From Lentilactobacillus diolivorans DSM 14421 (GTDB taxonomy: Bacteria; Bacillota; Bacilli; Lactobacillales; Lactobacillaceae), in contig NZ_AZEY01000073.1 of the NCBI RefSeq assembly GCF_001434255.1, positions 10,116-51,259 on the forward strand: DNA of 41,144 bases, given 5' to 3'. This document shows, in pieces, positions 17,173 to 25,155 of this stretch (its first letter is position 1; each line of letters begins with the position of its first letter). The notes under the pieces are model-generated. The model worked only from the letters and a program-made list of their open reading frames with translations, made no database searches and was not told where the DNA came from. The position numbers and the translations under genes were made by a program.

Positions 17173-17544
17173 TTAATTAAATACACCGCGGACTAGTTTG
17201 GTTTGTTGAACCCACCCGTGGCCTTGGACATATGAGAACGTTCGATTCTGCTTAGTGGCATCACTCTTTGCTTTAATGATTTTTGTGACGTAATAAGTAC
17301 TAGCGGGTTTTAATTTACCGTTGGCAGTTAAGTTCATACTTGGATTATCCGCACCAAAGGCCGCCTTATAAACGGTCACAGAGGATTTGGCTGTATGAAA
17401 AGTTTGTTTTGCGTTAATAAAGTTAGCGTTGATGATTGAAAACTTATAAGTCTTTGTTTTCGCGGCTACAGCAGGTGTCGGTAATGTGGCTGTAAAGGGA
17501 AGCGTTAGGACGAGAGTTGCAATTAAAATAGCAATTTTTTTCAA
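17173..17544 (-). CDS. Small secreted protein (123 aa)
   Basis: The start is a TTG ten bases after GGAGG; no ATG fits. Residues 1-29 form a signal peptide (LKKIAILIATLVLTLP, ending AVAA). The mature part of about 95 residues begins KTKTYKFSI, is beta-rich and basic, and ends with AKSDATKQNRTFSYVQGHGWVQQTKLVRGVFN, which resembles the SH3-like surface modules of Lactobacillus exported proteins. No sorting signal, so probably wall-associated by charge. Not assigned to a named family. It resembles the 145-aa protein at 23304 in layout only. Confidence 0.7.
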   Translation of the reverse strand: MKKIAILIATLVLTLPFTATLPTPAVAAKTKTYKFSIINANFINAKQTFHTAKSSVTVYKAAFGADNPSMNLTANGKLKPASTYYVTKIIKAKSDATKQNRTFSYVQGHGWVQQTKLVRGVFN

Positions 17545-17672
17545 AATTATGGCGCCTCCATTAATTAATTTAACAAGAGTATACAATATAGCTAAAATGC
17601 ATGTCAAAACATCATTTTTTGATAAATTAGTTAATGATTGCTTTCACCAAAGTGAGTGTTTCGTAAAGATAC

Positions 17673-18350
17673 TCATTCAATTTGTTCAGTCAGGTGATTC
17701 AAAATATTGAACAAAAGGGTTCGACAATTAGGGTCAAAGTTCTTGTTGAGAATATCGTTTTCGTTGCCAGCAAATTTAGAACCTGCAATAAAGGCGGCGT
17801 CGGTTGTGACTAATTCTTTCAGCGAGGCCGGCGTTGATTCCAAATGGAACTGAAGACCGATAGCCGATTTGTAACTAAATCCCTGATTGGGCCAATATTG
17901 GCTTGAAAAAAGTGGTCGGCCGCCCTGAGGAGTTTCAAAGCCTTCTCCGTGCCAATGAAGGACTTGATAGTGATCCTGGGCATTGAAGAGCAATTGAGCT
18001 AGTGGGGATGAAGTGACCGGACCAAAACCAACTTCTTTGGGCGTTGGGATGATTGGTTGGCCAAATACTTTAGCGAGTTGTTGGGCACCAAGGCAAATAC
18101 CCAACATTGGTTTATTAGCGTTAACCACGGCTTTGATTAATTGGCGTTCTTGAGAAAGCCAGGGTAAGTCATCGTTAGCACTCATTGGGCCGCCAAGAAC
18201 AATTAAAAACGCGACATCACTGGGATCTGGTAAATGCTGATCATTGTTGAAAAGCTGAACCAGGTCAATTTGATGATGATTCTTAGCAGCCCATTCGCTG
18301 ATTAGACCAGGAATTTCAAATGGGACGTGTTGCACAATTGTGAGTTTCAT
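17673..18350 (-). CDS. Class-I glutamine amidotransferase-like protein
   Basis: A 225-residue stand-alone GATase_1 domain, similar to GMP-synthase-like amidotransferases. Catalytic Cys86 sits in MLGICLGAQQLAKVFG, the oxyanion region is VLGGPMSANDDLPW, and the catalytic His is in GLQFHLESTP. Family members hydrolyse glutamine to supply ammonia or act as peptidases on gamma-glutamyl compounds. No synthase partner is adjacent. It ends the two-gene set with DUF1836, 24 bp downstream of it, and the start has GAGGTG upstream. The exact substrate is unknown. Confidence 0.85.
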   Translation of the reverse strand: MKLTIVQHVPFEIPGLISEWAAKNHHQIDLVQLFNNDQHLPDPSDVAFLIVLGGPMSANDDLPWLSQERQLIKAVVNANKPMLGICLGAQQLAKVFGQPIIPTPKEVGFGPVTSSPLAQLLFNAQDHYQVLHWHGEGFETPQGGRPLFSSQYWPNQGFSYKSAIGLQFHLESTPASLKELVTTDAAFIAGSKFAGNENDILNKNFDPNCRTLLFNILNHLTEQIE

Positions 18351-18374
18351 GAGTAGGCACCTCGCTATCCTTGA

Positions 18375-18854
18375 TTAAATGTTACGGGTGATTAGATCTT
18401 CAACCAATAATTTATATAGTAGCGACTTAATTGCCATTGATTGATATTGTTTAGCAGACAGATTAGGGATGTCAATCTGTTTAAGTTCCGTGTTAAAGAG
18501 GGTGACGAATTGATCATAGGCGTTGTCCACAGAATCCAATTTCATCGCAATTCTTAATGCCTGTGTGATGGCATCTAAAGATAAAATTGGCTTCAAGATA
18601 CTGACGACCAATAGTTTTGCCAATTGAACCCGTGAGTAGCGTTTTTTGGTTGGTCGATCGACAATTCCCTTCTTAACGTAGCTGTTAATCATTGATTTCG
18701 TGATTGCCGTTTTGGTGATCGGAATGAGATATTGATTTATCTCATCAATTACCTGATCCATGTATAAATCTAAATTGGGTAAGTCTTGGTATTTGGGCAA
18801 TGAAATTTTTGATAATTTCTGTTGCAATTTTTCTTCGGATTTTTCAACGGCCAT
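18375..18854 (-). CDS. DUF1836 domain protein (probable MerR-like DNA-binding)
   Basis: A 159-residue protein recognised as DUF1836. The core LDLYMDQVIDEINQYL, then ITKSMINSYVKKGIVDRPTKKRYSRVQLAKLLVVSILKPI, resembles a MerR-type winged helix, so a DNA-binding role is likely. The start MAVEKSEEK follows AAAGGAG. Cotranscribed with the glutamine amidotransferase and divergent from the TrhA gene, sharing a 134-bp control region. Which genes it controls is not visible. Confidence 0.82.
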   Translation of the reverse strand: MAVEKSEEKLQQKLSKISLPKYQDLPNLDLYMDQVIDEINQYLIPITKTAITKSMINSYVKKGIVDRPTKKRYSRVQLAKLLVVSILKPILSLDAITQALRIAMKLDSVDNAYDQFVTLFNTELKQIDIPNLSAKQYQSMAIKSLLYKLLVEDLITRNI

Positions 18855-18942
18855 TAATGTGGACTCCTTTGATTTGAATACCCGTATTATCGCATATTCA
18901 ACGGTAAAAATAAAGAAACGTAGAATTGATATCTACATGTTC

Positions 18943-18971
18943 TTGATTTATAAACCATTTTATCTTATGAT
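18943..18971 (+). promoter_or_regulatory. Promoter of the TrhA-family gene
   Basis: TTGATT at 18943-18948 and TATGAT at 18966-18971 with a 17-bp spacer, about 18 bases before the start codon. Confidence 0.65.
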
Positions 18972-18988
18972 GGTTTCGAGGAGGGATC

Positions 18989-19642
18989 ATGATGAGAAAT
19001 CAGACTATTAAATTAAGACGTCAACAGGTCGTTTACGAGGTGTTAAATGCTGTTACCCATGGCGTTTCATTTTTTGCCGGCGTTATTTTATCGGTGATGC
19101 TTATTTTACGGGCAAGTCATGATCATCTCTCCGGAGTCGCGATTACCAGCTTGGTGGTTTATTCGATTACGGTGCTGTCACTTTATTTGGCGTCAACACT
19201 CTTACACTGCTTTGTTTTTACTCGGGCAAAACGGGTCTTTCAAATTTTGGATCATAGTAATATTTTTTTGCTGATCGCGGGGACCTACACACCGTATTGC
19301 ATCATTTTTGTTCATGATTGGGCTGGGTATGCATTATTGGCAGCTGTCTGGGCATTGGCCATTGGTGGGATTATTAGTCACGTTGTTTTTCATGGCAAAT
19401 ACCAAAAAACCGAAACAACGATCTATGTATTGATGGGCTGGCTGTGCGTATTCTTGGGGAAAGCCTTGTATGATAATTTAAGTATCAGTGGCTTTTGGTT
19501 ATTGGTTGCCGGTGGGATAATTTTTACTCTTGGAGCGGTTATTTACAGTTTTCCGAAAATTCCGGGTCTCCATTTGATCTGGCATTTCTTCGTCATGGCG
19601 GGAACGTTAACGATGTTTTTATCAATATATTTTAATATTTAA
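18989..19642 (+). CDS. trhA: Hemolysin III / TrhA (PAQR) family membrane protein
   Basis: A 217-residue protein with seven predicted membrane helices. It shows the PAQR metal-site residues: HGVSFFAG in the first helix, STLLHCF after helix 2, RVFQILDHSNIFLLIAGTYTP in the middle, and the C-terminal HLIWHFFVMAG pair of histidines. Bacterial members have been called hemolysin III and, more recently, TrhA, linked to membrane lipid homeostasis. The start follows GAGGAGGGATC; the second ATG three bases later is equally possible. Single gene with its own promoter, divergent from DUF1836. Confidence 0.9.
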   Translation: MMRNQTIKLRRQQVVYEVLNAVTHGVSFFAGVILSVMLILRASHDHLSGVAITSLVVYSITVLSLYLASTLLHCFVFTRAKRVFQILDHSNIFLLIAGTYTPYCIIFVHDWAGYALLAAVWALAIGGIISHVVFHGKYQKTETTIYVLMGWLCVFLGKALYDNLSISGFWLLVAGGIIFTLGAVIYSFPKIPGLHLIWHFFVMAGTLTMFLSIYFNI

Positions 19643-19645
19643 AAT

Positions 19646-19678
19646 AAGAGTGGACCAGCAAGCGGTTAGACCCACTCT
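19646..19678. repeat. Isolated end of the mosaic repeat, acting as a hairpin after trhA
   Basis: ACCAGCAAGCGGTTAGA is the reverse complement of the right terminus of the repeats at 24.16 and 27.96 kb. Here it is enclosed by AGAGTGG and CCACTCT, forming a small hairpin with no T tract. No other part of the repeat is present. Confidence 0.55.
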
Positions 19679-19717
19679 CCTCCATGATTGTTCACTACCA
19701 TAAGTTAATAAAAAGGC

Positions 19718-19745
19718 TTGACATATTTTAAAAACGTGGTAATTT
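19718..19745 (+). promoter_or_regulatory. Promoter of the hisD T-box transcript
   Basis: TTGACA at 19718-19723 with TAATTT at 19740-19745 (16-bp spacer), about 75 bases before the T-box Stem I. Confidence 0.55.
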
Positions 19746-19818
19746 TGAAGCATCAACAAATTAAAAAACAATAACAAATATGAAGTTATGATTAGAAAAG
19801 TAATGGTTTGTTTCACAT

Positions 19819-20084
19819 AAAGAGAGCTCCGCTGGTGAGAAGGAGTTGTGGCGAATCACGAAAACACATCTATGAACTGAATGATTGAATCAATCTTTGA
19901 TTGGGTAGGTTGTTCCGCTAGCGAGCGTTACCACGGCTACTACAACTGTTCTCCATTTTCAATGGACGACTAGTTGTGAGCAGCGTAAGGTCGTTATCGT
20001 GAGGTAGCGGCAAAGTAGAGGTGGCACCGCGACAGACTCGTCCTCGGATATTGCATTAGCAATGTCCGGGGGCGAGTCTTTTTT
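19819..20084 (+). promoter_or_regulatory. T-box riboswitch, histidine specifier
   Basis: Stem I begins near AGAGAGCTCCGCTGGTG. The T-box sequence is AGAGGTGGCACCGCG (20017-20031), and the terminator is a long stem (20034-20078, GACTCG to CGAGTC) followed by six T. The specifier loop reads GAAAACACATCT. It aligns with GAACTTACATCT of the tyrS leader in this window, which puts CAC (19865-19867, His) in the codon position. Uncharged tRNA-His should relieve termination and switch on hisD and the permease. Confidence 0.85.
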
Positions 20085-20168
20085 GTTACCGGTAGTGCGT
20101 GACTTGATAGATGTTAACGGACTTTAATCTGAATTTTATAGGCGTTAAAGAAATGGAGCGTGGCAGTT

Positions 20169-21449
20169 ATGCAAATTATCGAAGATTCATTAGATCAACT
20201 ATTAAAACAGGTCGCAATTCGGACAAATCAAGTTGCTAATCGAGAGGCGGTTGAAAAATCAGTTCGCGAAATTATTTTAAATGTGATTAAAAACGGTGAC
20301 CAGGCCGTTAAGGATTATGAGAAGCAGTTTGACAATGTTGACTTGGATGATTTACGGGTTTCTCAAGAAGAGATTGATGAAGCTTATGGACAAACGGACC
20401 AAAAAGTGATTGATGCACTTGAATTGGCTAAAAGAAATATCACATCATTCCAACAAATGGAAGTTGAGGAAAGCTTTATCGATGCGAAAAAGAAGGGCGT
20501 GATTCGCGGTGAAAAAGTTGCGCCACTCGCGGCGGTCGGCTTGTATGTTCCTGGTGGGACAGCGGCTTACCCTTCTTCAATTTTAATGAACGTGATTCCT
20601 GCTAAAATTGCCGGCGTTTCACGAATCGTCATGGCAACACCTCCGCAAAAAGATGGTTTAAACAAGGCGGTTTTAGCGGCAGCCAAGATTGCCGGCGTTG
20701 ATGAAATCTATACGGTCGGTGGGGCCCAGGCAATTGCCAGTTTGGCCTATGGCACAGCCACCATCCCCAGAGTTGATAAAATAACGGGTCCCGGGAATGT
20801 CTTTGTGGCAACCGCTAAAAAGCAGGTGTTTGGTCAGGTTGACATTGACATGATTGCCGGTCCCTCAGAAATTGGTGTGATTGCCAGTTCACAATCTGTG
20901 CCAAGTCAAGTTGCCGCGGATTTGCTTTCCCAAGCTGAGCATGACAAACTGGCACGACCAATATTAGTGACTGATGACCGGAAATTAGCTGACGCAGTTA
21001 ATCAAGAGTTGGCCCGTCAAGTTGCGTTGCTGCCGCGTCAAGAAATTGCCCAAGCAGCGATGGATAATGAAGGCTTTATTGCGGTGGTTGATGATATTGA
21101 CGATGCCTTCACGCTAATGAACGCAGTTGCGCCGGAGCATTTAGAGGTTCAACTGCCAAACGCAATTTCTTACTTGAATCAAATTAAAAATGCCGGGTCA
21201 GTTTTCTTAGGATTTTCAGCATCCGAGCCGCTTGGCGATTATGTTGCCGGTCCAAATCATATTTTGCCGACTGGTGGAACCGCTCGATTCTTCTCACCGT
21301 TGGGCGTTGCCGACTTTGTTAAACGAACGCAATTTGTTTCCTATACTAGAGAAGCCTTGGCAAAGGAAAAAGATGCCATTACGACTTTAGCCCGGGTTGA
21401 AGGATTGGAAGCCCACGCCAGAGCAATCGAGAGTCGGTTTAAAGATTAA
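20169..21449 (+). CDS. hisD: Histidinol dehydrogenase
   Basis: A 426-residue enzyme that oxidises L-histidinol to L-histidine in two NAD-dependent steps, the end of histidine biosynthesis. All zinc ligands of the family are in place: Gln255 and His258 in SQAEHD, Asp357 in GDYVAGPNH, and His416 in GLEAHARAIESR. The catalytic Glu323-His324 pair is in APEHLEV. The conserved GLYVPGGTAAYPSS and TGPGNVFVATAKK segments are also present. The ATG at 20169 is ten bases after GGAG; an upstream GTG is too close to that site. No other his gene is nearby. The gene follows a His T-box and is 24 bp from an amino-acid permease. Function as a histidinol-to-histidine salvage unit is an inference. Confidence 0.93.
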   Translation: MQIIEDSLDQLLKQVAIRTNQVANREAVEKSVREIILNVIKNGDQAVKDYEKQFDNVDLDDLRVSQEEIDEAYGQTDQKVIDALELAKRNITSFQQMEVEESFIDAKKKGVIRGEKVAPLAAVGLYVPGGTAAYPSSILMNVIPAKIAGVSRIVMATPPQKDGLNKAVLAAAKIAGVDEIYTVGGAQAIASLAYGTATIPRVDKITGPGNVFVATAKKQVFGQVDIDMIAGPSEIGVIASSQSVPSQVAADLLSQAEHDKLARPILVTDDRKLADAVNQELARQVALLPRQEIAQAAMDNEGFIAVVDDIDDAFTLMNAVAPEHLEVQLPNAISYLNQIKNAGSVFLGFSASEPLGDYVAGPNHILPTGGTARFFSPLGVADFVKRTQFVSYTREALAKEKDAITTLARVEGLEAHARAIESRFKD

Positions 21450-21473
21450 TGATGGACGAAAGGAAGCCTGCAT

Positions 21474-23000
21474 ATGGCTAAATTATCTAGTAAAAAATTA
21501 ACGTTACTTAGTGTCATGTTGATGATCTTTACGTCAACGTTCGCTTTTGATAATACTTCAATTGCTTATTACACCATGGGGTATGGGGGGATTATTTGGT
21601 ACGTTTTAGCCGCATTACTATTCTTTGTGCCCTCTTCACTGATGTTTTCAGAATATGGCGCGTCATTGCGAAATGAAGCTGGGGGTGTTTTCTCATGGTT
21701 ATCAAATTCGTTGGGAACCAAGTGGGCGTTTATCGGTGGTTTTGTATGGCTTGCTTCCTGGATTATTTTGATTGTTTCTACTGTGTCTAAAATTTGGATT
21801 ATGCTATCGACAACCTTGAGCGGTTCAGATCAAACGGGTCGGTGGCAAATTGGTAATTTAAACTCAACCGAAACAATCGGCATCATGAGTATTATTTTCT
21901 TCTGTTTAGTGACCTACATTGCAACGAAGGGATTAACCAAAGTTGCTAAATTAGCAGCTGTGGGTGGAATTGCGGCAGTTATTTTGACCATCTTTTTCTG
22001 TATCGCCAGTCTGATATTATTGACGAAAAATGGTTTTCAATTAGCTGAACCGGTTAAATTACCAACCAGTTTTCTCAAGTCGCCACGACACAGTTATCAA
22101 TCAATGAGTCAAATCGTTTCGTTTTTGATCTTTGCAATTTATGCTTATGCCGGGATTGAAGCAATGGGCGGGGTTTCTGATAAGATGAAAAATGCTAAAC
22201 GGACATTTCCGTTAGCAATGGCATTAGGTGCAGTTCTGATTACCGTGATTTATGGTTTCTTCATTTTTCTATGGGGTGTTTCGGCTAACTGGTCAAATGT
22301 CTTCACACGATCAGGTGTCAATTTAGGAAATACGACGTACGTGTTAATGAGCAATTTGGGATACCAACTTGGTCAGCAATTCTCGTTGGGAACCGCTGGA
22401 GCGCAAAATCTCAGCTTTTTATTTGCCAGGTTTGGTTCATTTACCATGTTACTGAGTTATCTGGGATCATTTTTCGTGATTGTTTATATGCCGATTAAAT
22501 CGTTTATTTTAGGAACTCCCAAACAATTGTGGCCCAAAGCGCTGCCAAAATTAAATCGGAATGCGATGCCTGCCAATGCTATGTGGCTGCAAGCCGGGGT
22601 CGTAAGTGCTTTAATCGCAATGACGTCATTTGGAGGGAAATCCGCCGTTGATTTTTATAATGTATTAACGTTGATGGATAATTTATCCTCGACACTGCCT
22701 TATTTATTCCTGGTAACCGCGTTTCCGTTCTTTAAACGAAATGTTGCATTAGAAAAGCCGTTTGTGATTTTTAAACGTCGATGGGTGTATCTAACCATTG
22801 TCACGGTGGTAGATGGTTTACTCATCATTGGCGTGTTATCAACCATTATTTCAGCAATTTCGGCGAATGAGTACTGGGATTTATTGCTAGAGTTGATTGG
22901 GCCGTTATTTTTTGGCTTGGTGGGATATTACCTATTCCGACTTTACGAGAAACGACGTCAACTATTTCCAACAACTGCTTCGGATCGTCAATCTTTGTAG
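21474..23000 (+). CDS. APC-superfamily amino-acid permease (YjeM-like)
   Basis: A 508-residue transporter with about 12 membrane helices. It resembles the YjeM / glutamate:GABA antiporter-like branch of the APC superfamily: LLSVMLMIFTSTFAFDNTSIAYYTMGYG at the start, SEYGASLRNEAGGVFSWL, and IYAYAGIEAMGGVSDKMKNAKRTFPLAMALG in helix 6-7. A GAAAGGAAG site precedes the ATG. Being downstream of hisD under one His T-box, it probably imports histidine or a precursor such as histidinol; the family alone does not tell the substrate. The 303 bases after it hold only a weak ACAAATCA/TGATTTGT dyad (23076-23127) and the promoter of the next gene. Confidence 0.86.
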   Translation: MAKLSSKKLTLLSVMLMIFTSTFAFDNTSIAYYTMGYGGIIWYVLAALLFFVPSSLMFSEYGASLRNEAGGVFSWLSNSLGTKWAFIGGFVWLASWIILIVSTVSKIWIMLSTTLSGSDQTGRWQIGNLNSTETIGIMSIIFFCLVTYIATKGLTKVAKLAAVGGIAAVILTIFFCIASLILLTKNGFQLAEPVKLPTSFLKSPRHSYQSMSQIVSFLIFAIYAYAGIEAMGGVSDKMKNAKRTFPLAMALGAVLITVIYGFFIFLWGVSANWSNVFTRSGVNLGNTTYVLMSNLGYQLGQQFSLGTAGAQNLSFLFARFGSFTMLLSYLGSFFVIVYMPIKSFILGTPKQLWPKALPKLNRNAMPANAMWLQAGVVSALIAMTSFGGKSAVDFYNVLTLMDNLSSTLPYLFLVTAFPFFKRNVALEKPFVIFKRRWVYLTIVTVVDGLLIIGVLSTIISAISANEYWDLLLELIGPLFFGLVGYYLFRLYEKRRQLFPTTASDRQSL

Positions 23001-23303
23001 TCAAATGGTAATCTTCCTGCAACCTGGCGGCTCAGACCAGTCAAATTCAAATCGTTTTAACTCATGATTAAGATGACAAATCAGCTTATGTTTCAATTAC
23101 TTTTTATGAGCCTACTTTTTGATTTGTGATCCTACGTGAGCCATGGTATTTCAAGCTTTACCGATGTCCACAGTGATGGAAGAATTGATTCGATTAGGCG
23201 CTCATATTGGCTAATTTCCCGATTTTGTAAAGAAATCGTAGTCAGACCTTAAAATTGGTTTCTCCCATGTCATGATATAATTAAATGCATAGGAGGCGTT
23301 CAA

Positions 23304-23741
23304 TTGAAGAAATTACGAATTATCATTCTCGCGATGTTAGGTGTGTTTGCAATTGCAATGACAGTAACGACTAATGCCGTTCAAGCACATGCCAGTTCAT
23401 CCACCACAACTCCCAAAGCCCTCCGTGGAACATGGTATCGGTATCGAAGCAAGGGGCATTATGATTATGTTCGGATAACTCCCCACAGTTTTTCATTTAA
23501 TGGCACGAAATACACACCTTACAAATCAGGTGCTCATAAGTTAAAAGTTTCTAAGTGGGGTTCTTGGTATTCGTTTAATAAGGGATCATCCGGAGCTAAC
23601 CTTGGTCAGTTCAAGACTGAGAAACGGTTGATTAAAGATTCATACAAAAAGTCCTTGGTAAGATATCATGGTTTAGGCACTTACAATGTCTATGCTCATG
23701 GTAAGTATGGGAAGGATTATTCTTTTAAAATTTTAGATTAG
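23304..23741 (+). CDS. Small secreted basic protein (145 aa)
   Basis: TTG start seven bases after AGGAGGCG; TATAAT at 23276-23281 is the likely -10 box. The signal peptide covers about residues 1-31 (LRIIILAMLGVFAIAMTV, ending AHA). The mature part starts SSSTTTPKALRGTWYRYRSKG and is rich in Tyr, Lys, Gly and Ser, with a beta pattern (YDYVRITPHSFSFNGTKYTPY). This is a lipocalin- or SH3-like small beta domain of the sort many lactobacilli export. No anchor motif. Not assigned to a named family. Confidence 0.7.
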   Translation: MKKLRIIILAMLGVFAIAMTVTTNAVQAHASSSTTTPKALRGTWYRYRSKGHYDYVRITPHSFSFNGTKYTPYKSGAHKLKVSKWGSWYSFNKGSSGANLGQFKTEKRLIKDSYKKSLVRYHGLGTYNVYAHGKYGKDYSFKILD

Positions 23742-23751
23742 GATGCTGCGT

Positions 23752-23790
23752 CAAAGCGGTGATCGACTCCGTAGCCATCGCTTTTTCCTA
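23752..23790 (+). terminator. Terminator after the 145-aa secreted protein
   Basis: AAAGCG...CGCTTT stem with additional internal pairs and a T5 tail, ten bases after the stop codon. Confidence 0.6.
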
Positions 23791-23820
23791 GTTATACTGA
23801 TGACAAATCAAACAAATAAG

Positions 23821-24195
23821 GACTGGGACAATAGTCATTCGTCCCAGTCCCTATTCGTGTAAACACGATTGCTATTGAGCGAAAACGCAGGATAAAGGCA
23901 ACTTCCGGCCGTGTAACCGAACTATTCAAATATTCAAATTCAGAATATCTCGCTGAAACTTGTTACTTAGCTAAAACGTGGATCAGCAAGCAGCCCCCGG
24001 CCATATAAGTCCCTTAACTTAATATTCCAAAATCGGGAATATCTCGTTGAACTTTGTACTTAGCCGAAACGTGCGCCAGCAAGCAGCCCCCGGCCATATA
24101 AAGCCTCCTAACTTAATACTCCAAAATCAGGAATATTAAGTTAGGAGACTTTATATTCTGGGGGCTAACCGCTTGCTGGTCCACTCTGGTTTTTT
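23821..24195 (+). repeat. Mosaic intergenic repeat, copy with two tandem 94-bp units
   Basis: Modules in order: a hairpin GACTGGGAC...GTCCCAGTC (23821-23850); a conserved block with CACGATTGC and GGCAACTTCCGGCCGTGTAACCGAA; two tandem units of exactly 94 bp starting at 23943 and 24037 (GAATATCTCG, ACTTAGC, AGCAAGCAGCCCCCGGCCATATAA, ACTTAATA.TCC); then the right arm (GGAATATTAAGTTAGGAG, TTATATTCTGG, GGGCTAACCGCTTGCTGG) and T6. The last unit and the right arm fold into a long hairpin. It fills the gap between two plus-strand genes and can terminate transcription. Confidence 0.8.
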
Positions 24196-24292
24196 CTACT
24201 GAATTTAGCTGTCTTATTCGTAATCGGTATGATAATCCTTTATAATATAGGTAAGCATACATTACTGAATGTTTATCCGAGGAGGGCTAACC

Positions 24293-24802
24293 ATGAAAAA
24301 AGGATTAACGACCGCTTGCTTACTGGTCTTATTACCATTAGGGTTATTTGGATGTTCTTCAAACGCTGGTGATAAGGGAAGTTCAAGTAGTTCATCATCG
24401 TCACAAAGTAGTCAGGCAGCGAGCTCGTCAACGAGTCAGTCATCGTCAACGACAGCAACCAACCGAAATCAAGGTAGTCAAAAAGCAGAAAAGATTAGGT
24501 ATCAAAATGTCCGCTATACGACCCGGTTAGATAATGAATATCGAGAAGAACAAATTTACAAGTATGTCCCGGGATCAGTTCGCAATAATAAAATATATGA
24601 TTGGAATACACTCCATGTATCTGATCAGCAAAAAGTTTATGTTAGTGAAAAGGCAGTTGCCACCTTTAAAGATCGCGATGATAACGAACTTGAACATGAA
24701 GATTTTTATCGAATTAGATTTTCACGTTCGAATACAGCTCAGAAGTATTGGGTAAATGATGACGTGATTGAAAATGAACGCAACGAAGCACACGACGATT
24801 AA
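24293..24802 (+). CDS. Serine-rich lipoprotein, paralogue of the 34186 gene
   Basis: A 169-residue lipoprotein. The signal LLVLLPLGLFGC places the lipidated Cys near residue 23. A serine-rich linker (about 30-60) follows, then a C-terminal domain of about 100 residues that runs VRYTTRLDNEYREEQIYKYVPG to QKYWVNDDVIEN. That domain is clearly homologous to the C-terminal domain of the protein at 34186-34686 (shared YREE, YKYVPG/YRYVPG, EDFYRIR, AQKYWVN). The start follows GAGGAGGG, and TATAAT at 24241-24246 is a likely -10 box. Surface-exposed, function unknown; I do not know a name for the domain. Confidence 0.8.
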   Translation: MKKGLTTACLLVLLPLGLFGCSSNAGDKGSSSSSSSSQSSQAASSSTSQSSSTTATNRNQGSQKAEKIRYQNVRYTTRLDNEYREEQIYKYVPGSVRNNKIYDWNTLHVSDQQKVYVSEKAVATFKDRDDNELEHEDFYRIRFSRSNTAQKYWVNDDVIENERNEAHDD

Positions 24803-24823
24803 TTTTGGATTCGTTCAAATCTC

Positions 24824-24852
24824 TTGCAATTTAATTTAAATGGATGTATATT
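24824..24852 (+). promoter_or_regulatory. Promoter of a short transcript
   Basis: TTGCAA at 24824-24829, 17-bp spacer, TATATT at 24847-24852. It begins a transcript that should start near 24860 and stop at the terminator ending at 24985. Confidence 0.7.
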
Positions 24853-24882
24853 ATGGACAATCAAAAAAGGAGGTGATGCTTT

Positions 24883-24936
24883 TTGACAAGTGGAATATCT
24901 CTTAAAGCATCAGCTGTGGAGAACGAATTAAAATAG
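24883..24936 (+). CDS. Candidate 17-codon ORF on a short transcript
   Basis: A near-perfect ribosome site AAAGGAGGTGAT (the full complement of the 16S 3' end) lies nine bases before a TTG that opens MTSGISLKASAVENELK. The transcript, from promoter (24824) to terminator (24985), is only about 125 nt, so this is a free-standing small mRNA or a dual-function RNA. An ATG closer to the site (MLFDKWNIS) is in another frame and probably too near. The peptide is hydrophilic with no membrane helix, so it is unlike known type I toxins. Function unknown. Confidence 0.45.
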   Translation: MTSGISLKASAVENELK

Positions 24937-24954
24937 TTGATGGCTCTAAGAAAG

Positions 24955-24985
24955 AACCGGCGAAATATCAATCGCCGGTTTTTTT
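24955..24985 (+). terminator. Terminator of the short transcript
   Basis: AACCGGCG and CGCCGGTT form an 8-bp GC-rich stem with a 10-base loop, followed by T7. Confidence 0.85.
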
Positions 24986-25123
24986 GTGCTCATTTTTTTA
25001 AATTAATTTGAGTGATGATCATTAAAGATGGTAGCTGTTAACTGAAGACGGTCATTTGATTGCCTGGATTGAAACACGCTTAGCCCGGTTCAAGCATCCA
25101 AAAAGTTGTCGTTTTAAACGTAA

Positions 25124-25155
25124 AAAGTAGTCAACCGATATCGGTTGACTACTTT
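25124..25155. repeat. Perfect 32-bp palindrome
   Basis: AAAGTAGTCAACCGAT is followed directly by its exact reverse complement, with no loop. There is no T tract, so it is a poor terminator; a dimeric or tetrameric regulator site is more likely. It lies about 350 bases before the MFS gene. The rest of 25156-25501 shows no gene or clear signal. Confidence 0.7.

Noticed and set aside
19622-19816. 64-aa hydrophobic frame on the minus strand after trhA
   Set aside because: It covers the hairpin and the promoter region of the T-box, has no ribosome site and antiparallels the trhA end.
23943-24130. CRISPR array from the regular 94-bp repeats
   Set aside because: The whole unit repeats, with no unique spacers, only two units, and no cas genes.
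24871-24907. ATG-started 9-codon frame MLFDKWNIS on the short transcript
   Set aside because: Its ATG is only two bases from the GGAGG core; the TTG nine bases away is better placed.
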